Part shown: piece by piece, positions 10,001-22,290 of the stretch | How positions within the stretch are numbered: the first letter of the stretch is position 1 | Layout of the letters: each line of letters opens with the position of its first letter | Origin: Massospora cicadina | Lineage: Eukaryota; Entomophthoromycota; Entomophthoromycetes; Entomophthorales; Entomophthoraceae | Length of the DNA: 64,000 nt | Assembly: GCA_022478985.1 (NCBI GenBank) | Contig: JAKSZP010004222.1 | Coordinates: 1 to 64,000 of the forward strand | Direction: 5' to 3' | Program-made: the position numbers and the translations under genes | The notes under the pieces: model-generated | What the model was told of the DNA's origin: nothing | What the model saw: the letters and a program-made list of their open reading frames with translations, nothing else | Databases searched by the model: none

Positions 10001-11660
10001 TTTAGGGCTCATGAACAATCAGTTTGTGAAGGAGAAGATAAATGCGGCCATTTGTGAGCTAGAAAACCTGGACTCACCTCATTTGCAAACTTTTCAAGAA
10101 AAATGGGCTGATAAAAAAGCAAGGATTTTAAAGGTAGCATACAATTGCGCTAAGGCTCAAATGATGGCAGCTCAGACTAAATTTAGACGGTCTTAAGCTA
10201 GAATATGTCATCTTGAAAGGAATTGCCAATGGCGCCTTCCTCTCAATGGTTGGAGGAGTGGGAAGTTGCCCATGAGATGTATCAGAGAGAACTTACTGAA
10301 CAAGAAGAACGGGCAGCAAACTTCACATTATCGTGTTACTACACCCAGTGGGAACGCCCTGCCCATTTCTTCTACCAGAAACGAAAAGCTCACTCAAAGG
10401 ATCATTAGATGGCAATTCTTAGGGTGGGGACACCATCACCACAAATAAGGATGAAATCACCAGTGAGATTCATCGTTACTATTCAGTCCTCTTCAAGGCT
10501 TCCTGGGTGAACCCAGCAGAAGTTCAGGAATTCGTTGTAGGGTCTCTGGAACCACTGGTAAATTTATCAGCAGATGCTGAACTTCTTGCACCAATCACGC
10601 AGCAAGAATTAATGGACCTTCTACTCCACAGCCCGCTCCTGAAGGCTCAGGCCCAGATGGTATCCCATATGAAGTGTATATAGTGGATCCCGTCACAGTT
10701 ACAAATGCCCTCTGGCCCTTCTTCTTGACTTTCTTGGAATAAGGGTGAGTACTTTATGACCTGAGAAGATCTATTATGACCTTTATTCCATAATAAAGCA
10801 AGCCGTGAGAAACTTGAAAACTGGCGACCAATATAACTATTGAACACAGAACACAAGCTATTTTATTAAACTTCTAAAAAACCACATGACTAAGTGGGCA
10901 GCACCGCGCCTCATTTCAGCTTAGCATGGCTTTATCCCAGGGAGATTGCTTTGGAACAATTACAATGAGCTTCTGGCAACCCTGTCAGCTAACTCATCAC
11001 AAACGCATGGTTTTGTGGCGCTTCTTGATATGGAAAAAGCATATGACAGGGCGAATTGGAAGTATCTTGACGCCTCCCTAACCCATCTCCACATCCCACC
11101 ACAAGCTAGGTCATGGCTATCAGCGCTATACGCTCAGCTTCACACTAAGTACTGTCCCTAACGGGCTTTACAGCAGCGGCGAGATTGAACATGTTCTCTG
11201 TCAAGGGGATCCACTGAGCCTAACCTTGTTCAACATAGCTTTGGATTCTCTTCTGGCCCTACTACAGGAATGACTGGTGGGTATTCAGGTTCCTGAGAAA
11301 CCCCCACTCGCACCATAGCCTTTTGTGATGACACAGTAATAGCAGTTGGATGTAAAAAAGACCTAGACCTGGACATGGAGGCCCTGGATCGCTACTCCAA
11401 GGCGTCTGATGCAAAAATTACACTTATAAAGCCATTATAGTTCATGTTTGTACCCCGTCATTTCCTCCGCCTTTTGGTCTGGAACCTACCTGGTGCACCT
11501 TTAAGCACCTAGGTGTCCTCACCACGCCACAAGGGGTCGCAATTAAGGATAATTAGGACCGCTTGCTGGAGGCAATAAACTCACATGTAGCAAGCTGAAA
11601 CCGCCATCATATCACCCCCCAGGGACGCGCCCTGATGGCGAATGTTTTTCTTCTATCAAA
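10001..11660 (+). pseudogene. LINE ORF2: reverse transcriptase remnant
   Basis: Ordered RT motifs of the non-LTR type are readable: a GPDGIPYEVY-like block near 10650, LENWRPI near 10812, GFVALLDMEKAYDRANWKYL (11010-11070), QGDPLSLTLFNIALDSLLAL (11200-11260) and the catalytic FCDDT (11321-11332, normally FADD). The last four lie in changing frames with stops. 11,030-11,161 is the longest undisturbed block. This is the polymerase that copies element RNA at the nick. Confidence 0.85.
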
Positions 11661-12560
11661 GGTATGGTTCCTTATTCATGTCTGCCACTTTACAGACAGT
11701 TTCTACTTATGATTGCATGTGATACTCGCTGCTGGATATGGGGATCCAACCACCTACCCACAGCTTTGAACATAATATCCCAGCCCTGCTGTCAAGGGGA
11801 CCTAGGTCTTTTGGACGCTAGGTCCCATGCCACTTCAATACTGAAGGGGTTCCTTAAGCCCATCATTTGCTGCAATATGGCTCCAATGCCCCAGTGGGGT
11901 CCAGCCTTATGCCAGGGTTTAGCGGCCTCGCTAGGGTTCCCATGGGCCTCTAAACAGCTGTTGGGAAACGGCTAACAAACCATCTAGGCCACCGCCTCAA
12001 ACCCCTCATCAAGTTTTTACTGGAACAAGTCTCTTCTTGCGCTTAAGAGGAAAGGGGTATGGGTGTACCACGCCTTCCCTTATAAAATTAGGGGCTTGGG
12101 ATTAGCCCTTGGCATTACACCCTGGTCTACAATGGGAGTATTGTTATCTCCCGTCTCCACCCTTTGGACAGACCCCCAATGCGGCCTCATCTCCTTGAAC
12201 TCCTACCCCTGCTGTGAAATGGAGTCTCAAGGAGCTTTGGAAGGACGTTACCCACCCTGTTCTTTCTGCAAAAATGTCAAATACACTGTGGCGAGTTCTG
12301 CACTGCTCATATAGGGCAGGTGATCAAATGAGTCCTACCTTCCAGCACAAGAGCTTCCCATAATGTGCAAAGCTGATAGACACCCACCTCCACCGCTTCT
12401 TTACTTGCCCCCTCATAGCTCCTTTCTGGAACAAGATCTGAGAACTCCTGCAAGCAGAACCCTATGTATGGCACCCTGTTCAGGAATTCATTTTCAACCT
12501 CTCACTTCTCATTTGCTCCCAATCATTAAGGGTCTTGGAATTTAGCGTAGTGATATGGAT
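11661..12560 (+). pseudogene. LINE ORF2: C-terminal region with RVT-type zinc finger
   Basis: Open pieces such as CWIWGSNHLPTALNIISQ and GDLGLLDARSHATSILKGFL (11700-11860) match the thumb/C-terminal region of LINE polymerases. Around 12270-12440, MSNTLWRVLHCSYRAGDQM leads into a CAKLIDTHLHRFFTCPLIAP stretch that fits the zf-RVT pattern CxxC...HxFxxC. The first Cys here is lost to a stop; the copy at 63092-63372 keeps CPQC. The 3' UTR runs to 12853. Confidence 0.75.
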
Positions 12561-12864
12561 TATTCTTAATTCATATCTTTGCGCTGCTTTTGACTCCACT
12601 TTGTGGACGCTGCCCCATATGATCATCTACTTTCAGGTTCATTTTGAGATGGCCCTGAGAGTATTTACCATGTCGCCATGGGCCAATCAATCAGTTCAAA
12701 TGGACACCTGGCTCTGGCTAAACTTCTCCCCACCCTTTCTCAACTCCTCCTCTTACCCTTACCTTTTCCTCAAGCTCTTAAAAGCTCAGGCATGATTATG
12801 TAAAGATTGGTGTATCCCTCCATTAGGTTGGGACAACCTAGTGTTAAAAAAGGGAATACTCTTG

Positions 12865-14290
12865 CATAGTCGAGTACTCTTCTTCTGCATTATATTTATA
12901 TTACACAACGTTTGGGCAAAATGCAAAGAAAATGTCTGATTCAGTGGAAGCTTTAGAGGGCATTTCGTTTTATGCTTCAGAAGAGATATCAAACAAGTCT
13001 GGTGAGTAACGAATAATTGACACCAAGATTACTTTACAGATCCCCTGAAACTGCTTATTACACCTAACCAGCATTGATGTAGTAAGTCCCTTAGAAACTT
13101 AAGTTATTGCCTGTTATACTAGATCATGCCTACCAGTGACCTATCAATATCCTATTGGGACCCACTAAGAAGTATATTATCATGAAAAAGCATCAGGAGA
13201 TAGGAAAAGGCCTGCTGATCCAATTGAGGATATTGAATATTCTCTTCATCAGTTTTATGTTAAGTATGGGCTTACCTACTGACAAATTATTATGTATTTT
13301 GACTAATTTTCATAGTTTCGATGAACTAACCCCAAATCTTAAAAAATTTGCTCTAAATTAGATGCCTAAATTAATATATTTTCTGAATCTGATACTGATT
13401 GTGGGCATGTAAAGGATTGGAGCCACATAAATGATATTGGTGATGTCAGTACTATCTGATTAAAATTTGTCATAAATCAAAGGATGAAGAGCGACAAATG
13501 AGTACAAAGCTCAGGCAGTTACTAGACGCTGTATATATTGTACCTTCCCAAATACCTTGGGGTTCTCTTCTCTTGCTTATTAAAAAATGGAGGTTATTGA
13601 GTACTTTTTACTACTATAAATTGAACACCTTTACAAAAAAAGATAGCCATAGTATCTCATGCATCAATTATGCCCTTGCACAACTCTCTAGCTCTAAAGT
13701 TTTTTTGGCTAAGGACTTGACCAGCAGGTACTGGCAAATGGATCTTTGCTCACAAAATCAGGAAAAATGTGCACTCATTTGCAATGAAGGGCTATTCCAG
13801 CCCACCTAACTACCTTAGGCGTTGTGTAATGCACCCAAATCATTCCAATGAGTGATGGAACATATTTTACAGGATTTTAAGCTAAGTTGTGTGATTGTCT
13901 ATCTTAATGAAATCACATTTTTCTAAAACTTTTAACGAACATCTTACTCATCTAAAAGGTGTTAAGGCCTGTGTGAAAATAACACTAAGTTAAAAAAATC
14001 AAAATGTACTTATTTCCAAAAGAAATCTTCTCCTTGGAAATGCTATCTCACAGGAAGGAATTAACTATTACAATATAAGGTTGAAGCAATCAAAAGATGC
14101 CTCAACCTCAAAGCCTATGAGATATACAGTTGTTTCTGGGTACAATGGGGTATTACCATCAGTTCATCCCCAAGTTCGCCCAGCTCAGTGAGCCCCTCAG
14201 ACGTTTCTTAGCTAAGAACACTCCGTTCCATTGGGGTTCTGAACAAAAGGCTGTGATTGAGACCCTGAAGAAGTTACTGCAATAAAGGCC
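12865..14290 (+). pseudogene. Reverse transcriptase remnant, element A
   Basis: Element A resumes at the LINE's 3' TSD. DTKITLQIP (13020) aligns with the B linker at 43130. RT follows with LNTFTKKDSHSI, then LAQLSSSKVFL, then SRYWQMDLCSQNQEKCALIC (13620-13780). The active site reads YLNEIT (near 13900) instead of YLDDI, so it is dead. The template-binding and thumb regions run to about 14290. Many stops. Confidence 0.8.
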
Positions 14291-14690
14291 TATCCTCTGC
14301 CACCTTGACTATGGCAAGCTCTTTATGTTGTTCACATACTCCTCTGATTAAGCCGTCAGAGTTACCTTGGCTCAGTTGGATGAAAATGGGGTCAATCATC
14401 CCGTGTCCTACTTCAGTAAGATGCTCTCAAAAGCTGAACGCAATCACAGCATCACTGAAAAGGAGTGCCTTGCAGTTTTATTCGCTGTCAAATACTACCG
14501 CTCTTTTTTATATGGGAATTCATTTAAAATGATTACTGACCATGCCTCCTTGAAGTGGCTATAAAATATGAAGGACCCCACTGGGCGGTTGTCTCGCTGA
14601 GCTCTTAAGTTCCAGCACTATGATATGACAACTGAGCATCGAGCTGGGACAAGCCATATAAATGTAGATGGGTTGACCTGGCTGCCCATC
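14290..14690 (+). pseudogene. RNase H remnant, element A
   Basis: Two overlapping open pieces (14305-14532 and 14367-14564) carry AQLDENGVNHPVSYFSKMLS, NHSITEKECLAVLFAVKYY and TDHASLKWL, the ordered Gypsy RNase H blocks. They continue to a broken RAGTSHxNVDGL-like segment at 14640-14680. They match element B at 44458-44757 closely. The first catalytic Asp region (TDAS) is degraded here. Confidence 0.85.
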
Positions 14691-14759
14691 CTTCATTTAG
14701 ATAATAGTGAAGCTGAGAGGCTACATGACCTCCTTATGACCCCTGGTGCCTGGGACGAT

Positions 14760-15670
14760 GAGGATGACCCCATCAAGAAAATGTTATCCTGGCACTCCTG
14801 AAACACCAAGGTGGAAAGCGGGAAGTTGTACAATAAAGTAGGAGTGAATTGGTTACCCTACCTCCAACCCACAGAGCGAGTACCTGTCATTATGGAGTCT
14901 CATGCCATCCTAGGGCATAGTGGAGTGTGGAAAACCTATGAGTGGGTGAAAGAACGCTACTACTGGGAGGGAGTTATTGAGACCATCATTGAAGTCCTGG
15001 ATGCCTGTCTGATATGTAGATAGCAATCCAGCTATAAGACTCAGTATCAGTATCAACTGACTACGCCCTGACAACCCTTCCACACTATAAGTTTGGACGT
15101 GATAGGTCCTCTCCCTCAGACTACAGGTGGCAATTAATATATCTTGGTTAGAATTGATAATTTCACCAAACGTGTTGAAGCTGTTGTTCTCCCTGCTCAT
15201 ACCTCTAAAGCCACTGCCACCTTCTTACACCAGTATATCTTCACTCATAATGGTTGCCCCCAGGTCCTCCTTTGTGACCTTGGAAAAAACTTCACTTTCA
15301 GAGTGATAAAGCTCCTCGCCACCTCCATGAGGACACAACAACTCTTCTTGGGCTCCTATAACCCATCCACAAATTGCGCTGTCAAAAGAGTTAATGGAAC
15401 CCTGGTCTCTATACTCCGCAAAATGGGCAATCCAGATCCTCTCCACTGGGATATCTACTTACCCAACGCCCTCATGGCCTATCAGATTAGCTACTATTGC
15501 ATCCTCAAGATGTCTCATTTCTGTGTTGTATGAGAAAGAAACTGGAGGTGCCAGCTTCATTATCCTAAGATTTTTTTCTATCAGGACTGAACATGAAAAA
15601 GCCATGAAAAATTTAGCCCAACTCCGTCCAAATACAATCAGAGGCTATGATTCACTTGGCAAAGACTGTC
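14760..15670 (+). pseudogene. Integrase remnant, element A
   Basis: The zinc domain is seen in HAILGHSGVWKTYEWVKERY and CLICR (14905-15020). The core follows with SLDVIGPLP (first Asp, about 15095), LLCDLGKNF (second Asp, about 15270) and NCAVKRVNGTL, where the third catalytic residue Glu is replaced by Lys (AAA at 15384-15386). The C-terminal part runs to about 15650. The third residue is required for strand transfer, so this integrase is inactive even apart from its frameshifts. Confidence 0.85.
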
Positions 15671-15929
15671 ACTAAAGAAGGTCAAGCTGTTAATGAGGGC
15701 TGGGCCACTCTTCCTTCCTTCCAAGTATCAGACTTGGTACTGTATTATCACAATTGGATTACCCATAGGAGTGAGAAGCTTGGTTCTATTTTGGAAGGAC
15801 TTTTTGTAGTCACATATAAGCGAAGAATAAGTACACTATCAAATCCCTTACTTCTGGAGTTATCGTCATTTGGGTCCATGGCCAGTTCTTGCGCCTTTAT
15901 TCACCCCCTAACACTCTTTAAGGGGATAA
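15671..15929 (+). pseudogene. Integrase C-terminal tail and polypurine region, element A
   Basis: Open sequence at 15647-15979 aligns with the B tail at 45790-46020 (VSDLVLYYHNWITHRSEKLG versus VSNMVLYYHNRITPRSGKLG). It looks like the barrel-like domain that follows the Gypsy integrase core. A short purine run, aaggggataaa, at 15920-15930 precedes the LTR and is the likely second-strand primer. Confidence 0.6.
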
Positions 15930-16654
15930 AGTCAAACAATCACAAGTCCAATATTGTGAAAAGAGCATTTCAGATGTAAACAGCAATAATATCAGCAAAA
16001 AGACCCTGGTCAATTCTTGGTAGAACCACTCAAATTGGGACAATACAATTTCCCCCACTCCATGGCCAAATAGGCCTACAGTAAGTAGCAGGGTTATGCC
16101 AAATTGTCGGCGGAATCAGGGGAGCCATCTGGAGGTCCCTCCGCTTCCTAAAGCTAATTTAGTTCAAACTACACCGCGGAAACTGGCCCCTTTTATAGGG
16201 TTGGAGGGGGTCCCAAAAGGTGACATATTTTCTCATCCAATGATTGGGTCAAAATATAATAAATTCTTACCTCATGGATTTATCCTACCTGACATTGCCC
16301 TCCATTGGCTATTCCATTAAAGTGAGGTGAGTCTCAAGAGCTCCACTAGGTGAATCACATTATTACCTAATTCAGCCATTCCTAGCCTAATCTGAACTTT
16401 AAGCCTTGATACAATTAAATACCAAGCATTGAGATTTTAGAGGGTTCTCTCTTAGATTCCCATAATCAACTTAATAAAAAAATATAAAATCTAGTTTTTT
16501 AGTATTACCAAAAACTTATATTTTAACTATAAGCAATATAGAATCCCCTAAAACTACTTATTTCTGAAGGTGAAAAAAAATTTATTCTGAAAACTATTGT
16601 TGAAATTCAGGTGCAAAAGCACCAGTAAGCATATAACCGGCCTGAATTCCAACA
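15930..16654 (+). repeat. 3' LTR of element A
   Basis: It begins at the position equivalent to the start of the B 3' LTR (agtcaaaca versus tgtcagaca) and ends gaattccaaca. About 725 bp. It shares aaaagaccctgg, ccccttttatagg and cttacctcatgg with the D LTR. The TATA-like element lies near 16192. The 5-bp outer flank is gggtc. Confidence 0.8.
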
Positions 16655-16895
16655 GGGTCAGGAGAGACCCCTAGCACTATGAGGTTCATAGCAGAGGTAA
16701 TATCAGCTGTTAGAATTTAGGATTGTTCTGTGTACTGTCAGAACCTGATTGCAGGCCCAGATAAGAAAGACCAGGGACCAGTAGGAGAGGGTAGGGCTGA
16801 CAAGTGAGTGTAGGTTTATAATAAAAAGTAGGCGATTGCCTTACCAGCTCTAGAGAGGAGGGTGTAGAGCAATGAAGTTAAGGCTGTTCTATTAT

Positions 16896-16964
16896 GCCAT
16901 GATTACAGCTGATTAGAAGAGTACTGGGCTTCTAATCTGGGTGTTTAAGTACCCAGTTGAGGGC
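16896..16964 (+). tRNA. tRNA-Arg(UCU)-like pseudogene or SINE head
   Basis: The 69 nt fold loosely as a tRNA. The D-arm/A-box region is agctgattagaagagtactg, the anticodon loop cttctaa contains TCT, and the T-loop/B-box region is ggtgtttaagtaccc. The acceptor ends pair at 5 of 7 positions (gccatga/tgagggc), and the anticodon stem CTGG/CTGG needs two wobble pairs. That much decay argues against a functional tRNA. It may be the head of an old SINE, but no tail or TSD was found. Confidence 0.45.
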
Positions 16965-18021
16965 CCAGAATTCTAGGAACACAGCTTTCCTAATGACTCT
17001 GAAGAGGGAAGTTCTATGATCTATGTGAGGAAAGTATCAATTTAAAAATTACTAAAGGTCCCCTAACAATCCAAATGACTGCAATGGGTGCAACTGCGGG
17101 CCTTGTGGGGGCAACTCCCATGAGTGGAAAAGGCAGGGAGAATAATGACATCTTCAAATTTCAGAGTTGCTGGCCTTTAAATATATAATTTTGTAATTAA
17201 AGTCAAAATTAAGCTAAAAAAAATTTCAGGATTATTAAAATTATCTAATCTGTAATTTGAGCTCATAAATTCAATAATTTAAATTGAGTTGGCTCTTTTG
17301 CATTAATATTGGTCTCTGAAGTTGGTTTAAGGGTGTCACCTTGTTTTGAACTGCCATGCAAAGTTGGTAATGAAAGAAGGGCGTTGTATCAAATCAACTA
17401 CACAGCAGGGGTGGTGTCTTGAGAGTGGCACTCTGAATGGCCCAGATATGCAAGGGCCCAAGAAGATTGAGCAATTGGGTTCTCCTTGTTTGAGTGTGGT
17501 ACACCAGAGAAAGAGTAGTAGAAGGGCACATGCTGGCCATAGTGTTCCAAATCAGTGACATATTGGAAGAGTGAATCAATGTCATGAGCTTACACAGTGT
17601 GCACATTGGATCAATGGTAATGGTTAGGGACGTAAGCTCTCACAAACTTGGCTATGGCGCAGTGAGTTGCTTATTGTTGTATTATAGTGCCCACTTAATG
17701 ATAGTTAATGCTATTATGTGGATGGTGGCATGCTTTACCAGTAAAATTTAAAACTTGGGGTATGATGTAAAAAATGGAGCCTTTGGAAAACAAAGTGAGT
17801 GAACAACAGGTTATTAAAAGAAGTTTAGAATATATAAAGAAATAGCAACATACCCTAGAAGGATAATTTATCTTTATAGGACAATGGAGGATTGGGGAGG
17901 GCCCAAAGTACTGTCCTGGTCCTGAGGCCCACGGGGCATACTCATGTTGGGTGAGGCATTGGGATGCTACAGAGTGGAGAAACTTTTCAAAAATGAAGCA
18001 ACTTTAAAAATATTTTCAAAT

Positions 18022-18175
18022 CAATGTACTGATGAAGAGCTCAGATTGGTAGGGCAGCTTTTTATAAGTTTTTTGACCACTATAATAAACTGTTAAAAAT
18101 TTTAATTTTTATGGTTAGTGTATTGGTGAAGATTCAGATTATTAGGACCAGTTTTTTATGAGATTGTTTTGCAAG
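18022..18175 (+). repeat. Two-copy imperfect tandem repeat (~94 bp)
   Basis: Two related segments, tgtactgatgaagagctcag... and tgtattggtgaagattcag..., each followed by a gcagctttttataag/ccagttttttatgag stretch, lie about 94 bp apart. Confidence 0.5.
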
Positions 18176-19364
18176 CGCAGTTGAAATGACCTCAGGGGCG
18201 GTTGAGTGATATTAAGTGTTGATTTTCTATATGTTTGACTAGTTAAGACCTGATCTGACTCATTTTATTCGTTTAGTTTGGTTTTATTTTAGTAATTAGG
18301 GAGGATTTTGGAATTTTCTGGAATACATGAATTTCTGGGCTATAAGTGGGATGAGCATTAATGCATCACTGGTAGACCCTGTACTGAAACTTCCCTGAAA
18401 TCCCCTTTTATAATTTTCTAACAAGGATGAAGAGGAAATGGGGGCAGGGAGGGAGTAACTTGGGAGGCAAGGTAGTAACCCATCACCCATCCACTTCATG
18501 ATCCAATTTACTCATCTGAGTTAGTGGTAACTGAAATCTTTGGGCCCCTTTTGTACCTGAATGGGTGCTGATTATAGTCTAGGCAGTGGGACTGTGCTCA
18601 GGACTTACACTTACTGACATTCTGCTTTTACTGGAATCTCAGTCAGTGTCCAATTAACTTATCTATGTGTGAGGCAACTGTATGCCCAAACTGGATTCTG
18701 TTGCCGTGGGTTTAGTGGGGAACATGGCACTTATTTTTCATTGTTAAGGTGAGCAACAGTGTTAATGGGTTTTCTATAGTTTAACAACTTATTCTGATAT
18801 GTAAAACTAAAAATTAAAATTTATTTAAATACATTGTTGCAAATCAGCTTGTTTATTATCATTGAGCATTATGGCCAGTAAACTAAAACTTCAACATGGT
18901 TGCAATGGAATTGCTACCCCAAAATATAAACAAAACCAATGGATTTGAGTTATTTGAAATTTTGGCATAAGAGCTTAATCAATCCTAGCATCAATGGGCA
19001 TTAAGAGCTTAAGAACCCAAAAACATATTTTTTATTTTTGTTAAACTTATCCAGGATTTCCTGATAAAGAACTCAGATTGTGACCATCAAAGTATAGTAA
19101 AAATCCTAATTATTCTGAATTTTAAAGCTTTTTATGTATTAACAAGCCATTTGTTACATTTATGTAAAATAGCTCCTATAGAATCTAATCTTAATAAAAT
19201 ATTGGGGAGATATGAGTATCTTGTAATAAATTATATTTAATTAAGTGACTCCAAGTCTTGAATTTGCCCATACTTGGACAAGTCCTGACATTGTTGGTTG
19301 ACAATGTACTAAAAAAGGTCATTGCTTACTTGCAGTTAAACATATAAAGATTTCATATAGGTTG

Positions 19365-19811
19365 TGTCAGGATGTGGGGATGAAATCCAACCATCTAGAA
19401 AAAGTTTAGGTCAACCAAAGACCTTGACATAAGGATTTTTATTTATAAAATAAACTAAAAAAACAATTAAGAGGAAAAGCTCTTTAATTGGTGAATATCC
19501 ATGAATTTTAGGTATATAATAGTGGCAACTAAATATATTGCAAGATAGTAATCAGTTTATTTCTAGGGAGCAATAAATTAATGAGAAAGTAGTGCTAGTG
19601 CTCTAGGAAAAATTTGCAAGGATTTTAGTATAAGGGCTATAATGATACATTCTTTTGGATTTTAGTATCATCCTATGATTTTTTAAAGTAGAGATATTTG
19701 ATTTTTAGATCAGGTTCAGACCCCAATAGTAGTGGTGGCCAATTCTTTAGATTGGATTTGAACTCTGACATCAGAGACAATCAAATTATCAGATCAGCCA
19801 AATTCCTGATA
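19365..19811 (-). repeat. 3' LTR of element F
   Basis: 447 bp, aligned along its length with 28211-28651. Plus-strand landmarks shared by both are tgtcagg at the left edge, aaccaaagacc...ggcataaggat, ctctttaattggtgaatatcc-like sequence, atttagattgga and cctgata/tctgaca at the right edge. On the minus strand the RC of ccccttctaaat forms the purine tract just before it. Confidence 0.85.
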
Positions 19812-19829
19812 AACACCCCTTCTAAATCT

Positions 19830-20880
19830 TGGTATAGGGGGATAAAGGGTCATGAATATTGAAAATGTACCCAATTCACCACAGTACCCTGGTCAACTTA
19901 GACAATTAAATGTTCATTACTCCTTTTATAATATGATCTTGTAAGATTTTAAATTAATTTTTAGCTAATCTCTTGTCTCTTCCACCTGGCCAGTGTTGGT
20001 AAAAAAGAACTAAATTACCTGTCTGGAAGGTATGTAGTGAGAATTACTTGTCTAAACTAATTTGTCACTCTAGAGATGGTAACATACAATTTTACCAGGG
20101 CTAAAGCCTGAAACCAAATGATTTTATAAGCAAAATCTTTCATAGCAACTTCAAGAGCATTGAGGGAGGCATGGTCTATTTTATATAGCGCTTTAAAGGT
20201 AAATGGGTATTCCTTCCATACAAAGCTTGTAAGGCAAAATTTTTTGATAACTTAATAGTGGCTAATTTGTTAAGCTAGAATTTCACTGGGCAAGTATTGT
20301 GGCCAAAGTAGAGATCATTCAAGTCCATTTTCCAAAGGGTTGGGATCAAAGTAGAGTTAACTCATTCAACTATACCATTGGTTTCAGGATGATAGAGGGT
20401 GATAAACACTTGATTGTATCCCATTAATTTAAGATAATTCATGTAACAGTGATGACTAAAAGTTCCTTCCATTGTCTGAAAGGAATCTTTTAGGACACCC
20501 ATGTTGGGTTATAACACAATTATATAAAAATGAGGTGATAGCTTTAGCCTAAACAGAAGATAAAGATATGGCTTTATCTATTTAGTGAGATGATTGGCAT
20601 CTAATATCAGGAATTGATGGCCATTATATTCTCAAAGTAGAGGGCCCATGACACTGATACTAATCTTATGAAAGGGTTCAAAGGGAGGAACCACTTGATG
20701 CTGGGGTGAAGAGTAGGGCAGTTTGACTTTTACAAACTAAGAAAGACTCCAATATGTTATGGATGGAGGAGCGTCCCTTCTCATCAGCAATATATTTGAG
20801 CCATTGATAGGTTTCTGAATTCTTCCATGACCAGCTTGCAGATGTCCTTCTAAGATAAATATCCATTCTTTCAGAGGGAC
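19830..20880 (-). pseudogene. Integrase remnant, element F
   Basis: The minus strand gives HLQAGHGRIQKTYQWLKYIA then CLVCKSQ (20700-20870), the HHCC zinc domain. PLNPFIRLVS follows just before the core. Beyond this the core is heavily interrupted. The clean 62-codon piece at 20678-20866 is the zinc domain. A solo LTR abuts the upstream edge at 20881, between this domain and the RNase H/integrase linker at 22291. Confidence 0.7.
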
Positions 20881-22285
20881 TGTCAGTAGACGTCAGATAA
20901 AGTTTAGACTGGTCTGTCAGTCAGGTTTCAGAAGCACCCAAAAGGTGAGTCAAAATGCCATAGGCATTGCCGCTCAAACAACAATAGATTTATCTGGGAA
21001 ATGATTGACAATGGAGTGCCAACAGGCTGCAATCAGAACAAACAACTTGGCAAAGAGCCAAGCTGTTGCAGCCCTGAGGCCAATGGACCTGAGCGTCAGG
21101 TGTTGTGAGATCAGGGAAAATTTAAATAAGGCCTTCACAATAGCATAACTGACTCCAGAAAGAATTATTGTAAAAAACATGGTTGGGATGACTCAGTCAA
21201 TGCATGGCCCACAATGCCACATTGCTGATGTTATGGGGGTTTGGTAAAGGAAAGTTCATACTTAATTAAATAGATTCAAACGTGGGAAGGCTTTTTTGAA
21301 AGTAAAATAAGAAAATTGACTGTCAATTTCCTCATTGTGTTACAACTGTTTAAATAGACAATCAATTTGTGGAATAGCTTAGAAATTCATGGGATTGGGG
21401 CCCTCAAGGTTTGACCTAACCTAGTGAAAATTTGAGTGAGAAGTAAAAATGAACTTAATTTAAAATGACTTTGAAAGAGTTGGCAGAAGGCTTAGTCGCT
21501 GTCATTTTGTTCAAATATGCCCAAATTGTAGATTTATCATGGTTTTGATGGTTAGCATGATGGTGTCTCGCCCAATGGGCAAGGGGAGCATCCTAAGGCA
21601 TTCCATGTAGAGGCGTCCCAAGAGGTCAGAAACGGGTTTGGTATGCTTAACACACCCATGCCCAATCGCTTTGGCATCCATTTGACCAAGTGGAACTCAT
21701 TGGATAAAGATCTTGCTTTTGGGGGAAGGGCTCCAAGTTGACGGTGACTTTTGACAATGACCCAATGACATCAGTTAGTTCTACCAACAATTTGACATTA
21801 GGCACATTCTTCATAGGATGTACACGCCCATCAGGCTTTGTTCCCAATATTTTTGAGGAGAGTTTGAACCAGCAACAACACATTCAATGGCCCAATGCCA
21901 TTGGCAGTTACCAAATCCTCAACAATACTGCATTTTCTGCTGTATGCACACGCCTGTTGGGCTTTGTTACTAATGGTATATGACTGCTGACTATTGAGGC
22001 TGAAGATTCATCACTGCTTATTGTGTTTAGCCCCTTTGCTTCATGTGTGTGCTGATTCTTTGTCAACTTGCTAATGATTTCCCCAATTCACCATATTAAT
22101 GTTTCAGATGTTAGAACTGGTTTTGGGAGTGGAGTCTTTAAAGGGTAAGCGGTGACCCACCACTTATCTACCACATGATTAAGGTCACCCTGGGAGATGA
22201 GGGGGCTGCTGGCCTTCTTGTCCCCTTCTTGGAGAAAAGGAACTTCCCTCAATTCAGATGAAGGGAGCGCTCCCCCAGACTTACG
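20881..22285. repeat. Solo LTR, family S1 copy 1 (inside element F)
   Basis: 1,405 bp beginning tgtcag and ending cttacg (cttaca in the other copies), bracketed by gggac (20876-20880) and ggaac (22286-22290), a 5-bp TSD with one mismatch. It is homologous over its length with 29739-31157 and 49701-50976. The F linker sequence resumes on the other side, so it is an insertion into F. No internal region is present, so it is a solo LTR. The element's orientation is not established. Confidence 0.8.
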
Positions 22286-22290
22286 GGAAC

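Larger units (their letters stand above)
6866..12853 (+). mobile_element. Near-full-length LINE inserted in element A
   Basis: The LINE is 5,988 bp, ends in ...ggttgggacaacctagtgttaaaaaa and is flanked by the 11-bp TSD gaatactcttg (6855-6865 and 12854-12864). The bases on both sides of the insert align continuously with element B at 42955-43000, which proves it interrupts the protease/RT linker of A. It contains an ORF1 region (7876-9168), an APE endonuclease, a reverse transcriptase and a C-terminal zinc-finger region. Clade placement (Tad or L1) would need a phylogeny. Confidence 0.9.
16655..19364. other. Intergenic stretch between elements A and F
   Basis: No protein-coding frame is supported. 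Contents recognised are a tRNA-Arg-like sequence (16896-16964) and a two-copy ~94-bp repeat (18022-18175). The rest, including a moderately GC-rich block at 17340-17700, was not identified. It may be older, unrecognisable repeat sequence. Confidence 0.4.

Noticed and set aside
17346..17606. Open frames on both strands near 17.4-17.6 kb as a host gene
   Set aside because: About 70 codons each, no recognisable domain or splice-linked neighbours.
19295..19320. Possible fourth short LINE tail (atgtactaaaaaa after ggttg)
   Set aside because: Only the last bases match and the candidate direct repeats (gacattg/gtcattg) are short and imperfect.
20881..22285. S1 repeats as Helitrons or TIR DNA transposons
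   Set aside because: Ends are TG...CA with 5-bp TSDs, no terminal inverted repeat beyond 2-3 bases, and no A/T-target Helitron ends.
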